From assembly GCA_030834275.1 (NCBI GenBank), contig JAURFP010000013.1, positions 1 to 34,440 on the forward strand: a stretch of 34,440 bases of DNA, read 5' to 3'. Below the pieces are notes generated by a model, which had not been told where the DNA came from, did no database searches, and saw only the letters and a program-made list of their open reading frames with translations. Both the position numbers and the translations under genes were made by a program. Source of the DNA: Burkholderiales bacterium. GTDB lineage: Bacteria; Pseudomonadota; Gammaproteobacteria; Burkholderiales; Eutrophovitaceae. The first letter of the stretch is position 1. Each line of letters starts with the position of its first letter. This document shows positions 24,680-31,565 of the stretch, one piece after another.

Positions 24680-24710
24680 ATATTATCATTTTGAATTCAG
24701 AATACAAAAT
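24680..24710 (-). promoter_or_regulatory. Candidate promoter with overlapping GntR operator
   Basis: An inverted repeat with 10-base arms (ATTTTGAATT and AATACAAAAT, 9 of 10 positions pairing, 3-base spacer) covers 24688-24710, 35 bases upstream of the GntR start codon. On the minus strand a -35-like TTGTAT (24702-24707) and a -10-like TAATAT (24680-24685) stand 16 bases apart, so a protein on the repeat would block the promoter. It probably controls all three genes downstream. Confidence 0.55.
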
Positions 24711-24743
24711 GAAATGCTATGAGAAAACAGGTTATTTTGTGTT

Positions 24744-25559
24744 TTATTTCCTAAAATCAGATAGATAGCGTAATCCCCTGATAGCTCGACTACCGTACCA
24801 AGAGGTCATCTCTGCGTCGATTAGGCTAACTTTTGGTTTGCCCTGTGGACCAATTTCAGCCCTCAACTCCTCAACATCCCTTGGTCGAAAAGCGTAGGGC
24901 TCTGTGGATAACAATATTTTGTCAACTTTGCCGTAAGTTTGCGATAGATCGATTACTGGATAACGATCTTTTTGTTCCAAATCGATATGCTCCCAGCCCA
25001 CGAGTTTCAGCATATTCGCAATGTAGGTGTTATTTGAAATGGACATCCAAGGTTGCTTCCAAATAACGTATACAACCCGCTCAATCGGAAAACTTCCTAC
25101 GTGATCTTGTAAAAATTTATACGCGCTTCTGAAGGCAGCGCTAAGGTCATTCATCTCCCGGTCTCGGCAAAAGATACCTCCGAGTAACTCAAATAGCTTT
25201 ATGTTGTCCATCGGGGTAATGGGATGCGTAACGATAATATTTGGAACGATCGCTCTCGCTGCGTCTACCAACTCTTTTGGATTCTCATCAATATTTACGA
25301 TCAGATGCGTCGCCTTTAGTGCTGCAAGTTTTTGCAAATCAAAATCTTTTGTTCCTCCTATTTTCGGAACCGATTTCACCTGCTCTTTGGGATAAAAACA
25401 AAAACCAGTGCGCCCAACGACTGATTCTCCGAGACCCAAATCAAACAAAAGCTCCGTGATGCTGGGGACAACACACACAATCCTTGCGCCAGTCTTTACA
25501 CGCGGGTGTTCGACCCCACTGTCGTCAATTGTCGTATCCAAAACTCTATCCCTGCGCAC
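24744..25559 (-). CDS. BtuF/TroA-like substrate-binding-fold protein without signal peptide
   Basis: A 271-residue protein with the helical-backbone metal-receptor fold of cobalamin and siderophore binding proteins: RIVCVVPSITELLFDLGLGESVVGRTGFC near the start, VPKIGGTKDFD, then a second lobe with WKQPWMSISNNTYIANML. The N-terminus (RRDRVLDTTIDDSG) is charged and has no signal peptide or lipobox, so it should be cytosolic, and no ABC permease or ATPase gene is nearby. The start is a GTG inside the end of the Lrp gene (14-base overlap), which suggests translational coupling; a TTG six codons later with AGGGA before it is an alternative. A role in cobalamin handling for the B12-dependent IcmF encoded 6 kb away is a possibility only. 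Confidence 0.8.
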   Translation of the reverse strand: MRRDRVLDTTIDDSGVEHPRVKTGARIVCVVPSITELLFDLGLGESVVGRTGFCFYPKEQVKSVPKIGGTKDFDLQKLAALKATHLIVNIDENPKELVDAARAIVPNIIVTHPITPMDNIKLFELLGGIFCRDREMNDLSAAFRSAYKFLQDHVGSFPIERVVYVIWKQPWMSISNNTYIANMLKLVGWEHIDLEQKDRYPVIDLSQTYGKVDKILLSTEPYAFRPRDVEELRAEIGPQGKPKVSLIDAEMTSWYGSRAIRGLRYLSDFRK

Positions 25560-26022
25560 TTTCTATCGGCAAAGGCACCGCACTACTCTTTAATGTACGA
25601 AGCACAAAATTTGATTTTGTCTGGCCGATCCCGGGAATCTTATAGAGACTTTCTCTTAATAACCGCTCGTAGTCTCTCGTATCCTTCACAGCAATACGGA
25701 TGTAATAGTCATAATCACCCGATACCAAAGATGCCTCTATAACCTCAGGGATCTTCTCAAGTTGCTTACCAAATTCAAATAATGTCTCATCCGAATGGTT
25801 ATCCAGGCTTACCTGCACAATCACCGATTCGTTGTAACCGAGCAAATTTGGGTCGACCTGGACCGAATACCCGGTAATCACCCCCATCGATTCCATTTTT
25901 TTAATGCGATTCCAGCATGGAGTGGTCGAAAGACCCACTTTGGCGCTGATTTCTTGGAGGCTCGCTCGAGCGTCCTCTTTGAGGACAGATAGGATCTTAA
26001 AATCGTATTTTGTAAGTTTCAT
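25546..26022 (-). CDS. Lrp/AsnC family transcriptional regulator
   Basis: A 158-residue regulator beginning MKLTKYDFKILSVLKEDAR, with an N-terminal helix-turn-helix (ISAKVGLSTTPCWNRIKKME, about residues 25-44), the linker GVITGYSVQVD, and a C-terminal RAM domain (about 65-145) with VSGDYDYYIRI. Lrp/AsnC proteins sense amino acids and often act on the gene transcribed divergently from them. Here that is the acetohydroxyacid synthase-ferredoxin oxidoreductase-IcmF unit, separated by 99 AT-rich bases that include symmetric sequences. Leucine, another branched-chain or an aromatic amino acid is the likely effector. Confidence 0.94.
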   Translation of the reverse strand: MKLTKYDFKILSVLKEDARASLQEISAKVGLSTTPCWNRIKKMESMGVITGYSVQVDPNLLGYNESVIVQVSLDNHSDETLFEFGKQLEKIPEVIEASLVSGDYDYYIRIAVKDTRDYERLLRESLYKIPGIGQTKSNFVLRTLKSSAVPLPIESAQG

Positions 26023-26042
26023 CCTATTTTTTACCTATTTAA

Positions 26043-26055
26043 GGAAAATTTTTCC
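26043..26055. promoter_or_regulatory. Candidate Lrp-type operator in the divergent gap
   Basis: The perfect 13-base inverted repeat GGAAAATTTTTCC lies 21 bases upstream of the lrp start codon, in a very AT-rich gap that must hold both divergent promoters. Lrp/AsnC proteins often bind AT-rich imperfect palindromes of about this size. Confidence 0.4.
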
Positions 26056-26121
26056 CATTTTAACAAAAATATAAAGAAAAATAAGAAACATTTTTCGAGA
26101 ATGAGTCTGTAAGATTTGCAA

Positions 26122-27897
26122 ATGAAAAGTTTAGAGACTACCCCCGTAGTGACCACCACTGGCTCCCTTCCTACATTGGTAAGTTCGGGAGCCAGTGCTC
26201 TGGTTAATACGCTCGTCAAATTGGGGGTAGATACAGTCTTTGGCTATCCTGGCGGGGCCGTCCTCCCAATTTACGATGCCCTCCACGGCGAGAGTCGCCT
26301 TCAACACATTTTAGTACGCCACGAGCAAGCCGCTGTACATGCGGCTGAAGGCTATGCGCGAACAACCGGAAAACCGGGCGTCGTAATTGTCACATCAGGT
26401 CCTGGCATGAGTAACACCACCACTGGATTACTCGATGCGATCAGCGACTCGATTCCGATCATCTGCATTAGTGGTCAGGTCGCGAAGCCTCTTATTGGTA
26501 CGCAGGCGTTTCAAGAATGTGACGCCATCGGCATCGCCAAAACTGTTACCAAATGGTCCAAACAAATTACTTCAACGGATGACGTCATCCCAACGACTGT
26601 AGAAGCTTACAACCAAGCTATGGGTGGACGACCAGGCCCAGTTCTCATCGACTTCCCGAAAGATATTCAAGCGCAATCTGTTCAAGACATTGATATTAGC
26701 CCACTCATCAAACGCATAAGACCAAAAACCGCTGACGCAACTTCATTTCAATTAGCAGCGAAATTAATACTCGATGCCAAAAAGCCGATCTTTTATGGCG
26801 GTGGTGGACTCATTAATTCGGGGGTGAAAGCCTGTGAACAATTCACTGAGCTCGTTCGGTTAATCGAAGCTCCGTGTACTTTGACGCTCATGGGGCTAGG
26901 AGCCTTTCCGGGTTCTGATCCATTATTTGTTGGCATGCCCGGCATGCATGGCACACTCGAAGCTAATCTTGCAATGCATGGCGCCGATCTCATCGTATGC
27001 GTGGGGGCTCGCTTCGACGATCGCGTAACAGGAGAGCTCAACGCGTTTGCCCCAAACGCGAAAAAGATTCATATCGACATCGATGAGAACAACATTAATC
27101 GTTTAGTGAAAGTTGATGTTGGACTTCCGGGTGACTGCGGTGAAAATTTATCCGGACTTCTCGCAGTAATCAAACCTCGGGTTAGTGAAAAACAAAATCT
27201 CAAACCGTGGTGGAACACCATTCAAAAATGGCGCGATGTTAAAAGTTTGGCGTACGCTACCAATGAACAATCAATCGTTCCACAACAATTAGTGAGCGCG
27301 GTAGAACGTGCAACAAAAGGACAAAACCCAATCGTCGCAACCGATGTAGGTCAACATCAAATGTGGTCTGCGCAGCATTTTTGTTTTGATAAGCCTGGTC
27401 GCTGGCTCACCTCCGGCGGCGCGGGAACCATGGGCTATGGCCTACCTGCAGCGATCGGTGCACAACTTGCGCACCCAGATGATCTCGTAATTTGCGTGAG
27501 TGGAGATGCATCAATCTTAATGAACATTCAAGAGCTATCGACCGCCGTTCAACATCGCACCCCCGTTAAAGTCATTCTTTCGAACAATGGCTACATGGGT
27601 ATGGTGCGTCAGTGGCAAGAGTTCAATCACGGCGGCCGCTATAGCCATAGCTACACTGAAGCGCTTCCAGATTTTGTATCGGTCGCAAGAGGATTCGGGT
27701 GGACCTCAGAACGCGTCGCGAGCCCTGCAGACCTTGATGCCGCGATCGAGCGTTGCATAAAAACTGAAGGGCCGTATTTTTTGGAAGTCGCAGTGGAGAA
27801 GCAGGAGAACTGTTTCCCCATGATGCCATCGGGGGTTGCACACAATCAGATTTTGTTGAAAGAAGGGGTCTTTTACCGAGACGACTCCACTGAATAA
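26122..27897 (+). CDS. ilvB: Acetohydroxyacid (acetolactate) synthase catalytic subunit
   Basis: A 591-residue ThDP/FAD enzyme that joins pyruvate with pyruvate or 2-oxobutyrate, the first common step of valine, leucine and isoleucine synthesis. It has the AHAS-specific segments GYPGGAVLPIYDAL, VRHEQAAVHAAEGYAR (catalytic E68), GARFDDRVTG, the ThDP motif starting GDASILMNIQELST (D462) and NNGYMGMVRQWQ. The frame has an in-frame TTG two codons earlier; the ATG at 26122 is preferred, although neither has a clear ribosome site. No small subunit (ilvN) or ilvC follows; the next gene is a ferredoxin oxidoreductase. It may be a second AHAS copy with its own regulation, or use an ilvN encoded elsewhere. 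A catabolic ALS is less likely because the biosynthetic motifs are well kept. Confidence 0.92.
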   Translation: MKSLETTPVVTTTGSLPTLVSSGASALVNTLVKLGVDTVFGYPGGAVLPIYDALHGESRLQHILVRHEQAAVHAAEGYARTTGKPGVVIVTSGPGMSNTTTGLLDAISDSIPIICISGQVAKPLIGTQAFQECDAIGIAKTVTKWSKQITSTDDVIPTTVEAYNQAMGGRPGPVLIDFPKDIQAQSVQDIDISPLIKRIRPKTADATSFQLAAKLILDAKKPIFYGGGGLINSGVKACEQFTELVRLIEAPCTLTLMGLGAFPGSDPLFVGMPGMHGTLEANLAMHGADLIVCVGARFDDRVTGELNAFAPNAKKIHIDIDENNINRLVKVDVGLPGDCGENLSGLLAVIKPRVSEKQNLKPWWNTIQKWRDVKSLAYATNEQSIVPQQLVSAVERATKGQNPIVATDVGQHQMWSAQHFCFDKPGRWLTSGGAGTMGYGLPAAIGAQLAHPDDLVICVSGDASILMNIQELSTAVQHRTPVKVILSNNGYMGMVRQWQEFNHGGRYSHSYTEALPDFVSVARGFGWTSERVASPADLDAAIERCIKTEGPYFLEVAVEKQENCFPMMPSGVAHNQILLKEGVFYRDDSTE

Positions 27898-27972
27898 TTT
27901 TTATCCAGATTAAAGGCTAGCGGAGTTCACCAAACTCTATAAGTCCTGATCGGATCCCACAAGGACAGATCG

Positions 27973-30900
27973 ATGAGAACAGTAAAGCTGGACGACAAGT
28001 ACACCGCAACAAGCGGTCACGTATATCTCACTGGCATTCAGGCACTAGTGAGACTCATGATGGTGCAACAACAACGCGATGCCGCCAATGGATTAAAAAC
28101 TGGTGGCTTTGTTTCTGGCTATCGCGGTTCACCATTAGGGGGACTAGACGAAGCCCTCTGGAAAGCTCAACCCTTACTCGATTTACACAATGTCAAGTTC
28201 ACTCCAGGAGTGAACGAAGAGCTCGCAGCAACCGCGGTTTGGGGCACACAACAAATTCACTTAACGGGCGAGACGGATTACGACGGTGTGTTTGCGCTAT
28301 GGTACGGAAAAGGTCCTGGCGTTGACCGATGCGGTGATGTGTTTAAGCACATGAATCATTTTGGTACATCAAAAAATGGCGGCGTGCTTCTGATTGCAGG
28401 GGATGACCATGGTGCTTACTCCTCAACGTTGCCGCACCAAAGTGACCATTTATTCTCAGCATCCATGATCCCGGTTCTCTATCCGAGTAACGTCGAAGAA
28501 TATTTGACGCTTGGACTACACGGTATCGCCATGTCGCGGTTTTCTGGTTGTGCAGTTGGTTTTAAAGCACTAGCCGACACCGTCGAATCATCTGCCTCCA
28601 TTGATGGCGATATTTTTCGTCCCGAGATAAAAATCCCAAGTGACTTTGTCATGCCGGAAGGCGGACTCAACGGACGACTATCGACTGACACACTGGGAGT
28701 CCAAGCTCGAAAACAAGAAGCACTGATGCAGGACTACAAGATTTATGCAGCACTCGCTTACTCACGTGCGAATCGACTCAACCACACAACCATCGATTCT
28801 CCGAATGCAAAAATCGGTATCGTCGCGTCAGGCAAATCCTACATGGACGTCTTGGAAGCGCTCGATGAACTCGGCATTGCAGAATCTGAAGTTGCGAATG
28901 TTGGAATTCGATTATTCAAAGTTGCCATGCCATGGCCGCTGGAACCAGATGGCATTCGAGAGTTTTCTAGAGGACTCGAGGAGATACTCGTTGTCGAAGA
29001 AAAACGACAAATGGTCGAGTATCAATTAAAAGAGCAGCTCTACAACTGGGATGCCGACGTCCGGCCACGCATCATCGGAAAATTCGATGACAAAGGCGAG
29101 TGGGTTCACCCTAGAGGGGAATGGTTACTTCCTGCGAAATCTGATTTTTCCGTTGCACAAATTGCACGCGTTATTGCTTCCCGCATCGCTCGATACCACA
29201 ACTCGAGCGCATTAAAAGAACGTCTAGAATTTTTAGAGTCGAAAGAATCCGTACTGGCTAAAGCGGTCGATACTCCCAATAGACCCGCATGGTATTGCTC
29301 GGGATGCCCACACAACACCTCTACGAAAGTCCCTGATGGCAGCCTCGCGCTCGCAGGAATCGGTTGTCATGTTATGGCGACTGCGATCTACCCGAAACAC
29401 AACAAGACCATGAGTCAAATGGGTGGGGAAGGCGTAACCTGGATCGGGCAAGCGCCGTTTTCCAAGCGAGAGCATGTGTTTACGAACCTTGGAGATGGAA
29501 CCTACTTTCACTCTGGGCTACTCGCGATTCGTTCTGCCGTTGCAGCAAATATCAATATCACTTACAAAATTCTTTATAACGATGCTGTCGCTATGACAGG
29601 CGGTCAACCGATCGACGGTACGTTAACAGTGCCGATGATTGCTCAACAATTAACTGGAGAGGGTATCGAAAAAATTGTAATCGTCACCGAAGATTTAAGC
29701 CGATACCGTGATCGACAAAACATTGCCTCTCACATTGAGATCAAGCATCGCGATGAGCTTGATAAAATTCAAAAGCAGCTTCGGGAAGTTAAGGGCGTGA
29801 GCGTCTTGATCTACGATCAGACGTGTGCTGCAGAAAAACGCCGCCGCCGCAAAAAAGGGGAAATCGCAACCCCGACAAAACGGCTCTTTATCAACCCTGA
29901 AGTTTGCGAAGGCTGCGGTGATTGCGGAGAACATAGTAACTGCACCTCTCTCCTTCCACTTGAGACCGATCTAGGCAAAAAACGTCTCATCGATCAATCA
30001 TCCTGTAACCAAGATTACTCATGCGTGAAGGGATTCTGCCCGAGCTTTGTATCGATAGAAGGTGGATCACCGAAAAAGAAATATTTGTCGAAAGATTATC
30101 AAGAGCAAATTCCAACGCTCCCAGCGCCAGTATTACCGATGGAAAATGGCGCTCCCTATAACATTTTTATTACCGGTATCGGCGGCACCGGTGTGATTAC
30201 GGTTGGTGCATTAATCGGAATGGCTGCACACCTCGAGAAAAAAGGGGTGTCTGTTTTAGATATGACCGGTATGTCACAGAAAAATGGTGCAGTGACTTCG
30301 CATGTAAGAATCTCGCAGCAACCGAATCAACTTCGCGCGCAGCGTATTGCCACAGGGGAAGCGGACCTAATACTCGGATGCGATATGCTCACTGCCGGTA
30401 GCCAGGATGCTATTTCCAAAACACGCACCGGCAGAACCACTGCGATTATCAACACTCACGATCAACCCACTGGCGCATTCGCGCAAGATCGCGACTGGAA
30501 TTTTCCGATGAGTGAAGTGCAGTCCCTCATCAACGAAGCCGTAGCGGATAAAGCGACGTTTCTCAACGCAACTCGTATGGCCACAAATCTCATGGGTGAT
30601 GCTATTGCAACAAATTTATTTATGCTGGGCCTTGCTTTCCAGAAAGGGCTTATTCCACTAACCGAAGCATCACTTTTGAAAGCGATTGAGCTTAATGGTG
30701 TGGCAGTTGAAGCCAACAAGAAAGCATTCCAGTGGGGACGCTTCGCGGCGATTGACCAAAGTGCCGTCGCGCGTATTGCCGAACCCACTCAGCCGGTTTC
30801 TTTCACGAAACTCGAATCTTTGAAAGCGATTGTGAGCGATCGCGTTAAGCGATTAACCGATTATCAAAGCGGAGAGTACGCAGAAAAATACCGCTCACGC

Positions 30901-31464
30901 GTTGAAGAGGTACTTGGCAAACTGGAAGGTAGAGATGTCCGCGATCAGCTTGGGAAAACTTTTGCCAAGAACCTCTTCAAGGTCATGGCCTATAAAGATG
31001 AGTACGAAGTTGCTCGCATGCATAGCGATCCGGTTTTTCTACAAAAAGTACGCGAAGCATTTGATGGCGACTTCTCACTCAAATTTAATCTTGCACCACC
31101 GCTGATTTCGTCAATTGATGAAAACGGATACCTCCGCAAACGAGAATTTGGATCTTGGGTTCAGGTTGTGTTTAAAGTGCTCGCGAAACTAAAGCGAGTT
31201 CGCGGATCCGCGTTTGACATCTTCGGATACACCGAGGAGCGTAGATTGGAGCGTCGCTTGATTCTCGACTATATCGAGCTTGCAAACGAGGCGGTTTCCG
31301 CGCTAAAAGAAAAGAACTACGAGATCGTAAAAAAACTCTTGGCACTCCCCGAAGAGGTGAAGGGCTTCGGACATGTAAAATTGGCTGCAATCGAGCGTTT
31401 TTACGATCAAAAATCAGCACTCCGGCAACAGTTACTAGCCGAGGGCTGGAAAAAAGCTGCCTGA
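27973..31464 (+). CDS. Fused indolepyruvate (2-oxoacid) ferredoxin oxidoreductase
   Basis: An 1163-residue protein that fuses the alpha (ThDP-binding) and beta (gamma-type) parts of indolepyruvate ferredoxin oxidoreductase. It oxidatively decarboxylates aryl or branched 2-oxo acids to acyl-CoA. Landmarks are GYRGSPLGGLDEAL near the N-terminus, PGVNEELAATAVWG, the ThDP-domain segments CSGCPHNTST and GGEGVTWIGQAPF, and a cluster of cysteines for Fe-S centres at about 645-690 (CEGCGDCGEHSNC, then SCNQDYSCVKGFCPSF). The C-terminal domain opens with ITGIGGTGVITVGALIG (about 730-746). Length is normal for the fused proteobacterial form. An AAGGAC ribosome site precedes the ATG, 75 bases after the AHAS gene. 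With IcmF following, oxidation of 2-oxoisovalerate to isobutyryl-CoA is worth considering; aromatic substrates are the characterised ones. Confidence 0.94.
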   Translation: MRTVKLDDKYTATSGHVYLTGIQALVRLMMVQQQRDAANGLKTGGFVSGYRGSPLGGLDEALWKAQPLLDLHNVKFTPGVNEELAATAVWGTQQIHLTGETDYDGVFALWYGKGPGVDRCGDVFKHMNHFGTSKNGGVLLIAGDDHGAYSSTLPHQSDHLFSASMIPVLYPSNVEEYLTLGLHGIAMSRFSGCAVGFKALADTVESSASIDGDIFRPEIKIPSDFVMPEGGLNGRLSTDTLGVQARKQEALMQDYKIYAALAYSRANRLNHTTIDSPNAKIGIVASGKSYMDVLEALDELGIAESEVANVGIRLFKVAMPWPLEPDGIREFSRGLEEILVVEEKRQMVEYQLKEQLYNWDADVRPRIIGKFDDKGEWVHPRGEWLLPAKSDFSVAQIARVIASRIARYHNSSALKERLEFLESKESVLAKAVDTPNRPAWYCSGCPHNTSTKVPDGSLALAGIGCHVMATAIYPKHNKTMSQMGGEGVTWIGQAPFSKREHVFTNLGDGTYFHSGLLAIRSAVAANINITYKILYNDAVAMTGGQPIDGTLTVPMIAQQLTGEGIEKIVIVTEDLSRYRDRQNIASHIEIKHRDELDKIQKQLREVKGVSVLIYDQTCAAEKRRRRKKGEIATPTKRLFINPEVCEGCGDCGEHSNCTSLLPLETDLGKKRLIDQSSCNQDYSCVKGFCPSFVSIEGGSPKKKYLSKDYQEQIPTLPAPVLPMENGAPYNIFITGIGGTGVITVGALIGMAAHLEKKGVSVLDMTGMSQKNGAVTSHVRISQQPNQLRAQRIATGEADLILGCDMLTAGSQDAISKTRTGRTTAIINTHDQPTGAFAQDRDWNFPMSEVQSLINEAVADKATFLNATRMATNLMGDAIATNLFMLGLAFQKGLIPLTEASLLKAIELNGVAVEANKKAFQWGRFAAIDQSAVARIAEPTQPVSFTKLESLKAIVSDRVKRLTDYQSGEYAEKYRSRVEEVLGKLEGRDVRDQLGKTFAKNLFKVMAYKDEYEVARMHSDPVFLQKVREAFDGDFSLKFNLAPPLISSIDENGYLRKREFGSWVQVVFKVLAKLKRVRGSAFDIFGYTEERRLERRLILDYIELANEAVSALKEKNYEIVKKLLALPEEVKGFGHVKLAAIERFYDQKSALRQQLLAEGWKKAA

Positions 31465-31494
31465 AGCCAGTAGTAAACGTTATTTATTTTTAGT

Positions 31495-31536
31495 GCAGGC
31501 TGAATCATAATGGATGATTGTGCTCAAAAAGCCTGC
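31495..31536 (+). repeat. Nested inverted repeat in the leader of icmF
   Basis: GCAGGCT at 31495 pairs with AGCCTGC at 31530, and inside them AATCAT (31503) pairs with ATGATT (31514) across a 5-base loop. The resulting bulged hairpin sits 29 bases before the icmF start codon. It has no U tract and is far too short for a cobalamin riboswitch, whose conserved boxes I do not see. It may be a leader structure or an operator. Confidence 0.35.
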
Positions 31537-31565
31537 CAAAGAAGCTTTGTGGAGAAACTAAAAGC

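Noticed and set aside
26116-26121. TTG start for the AHAS gene two codons upstream
   Set aside because: The ATG at 26122 is a better start codon and the two extra residues add nothing.
31465-31565. Cobalamin riboswitch before icmF
   Set aside because: The gap is about 100 bases and the conserved B12-box and core boxes are not visible; only simple inverted repeats are present.
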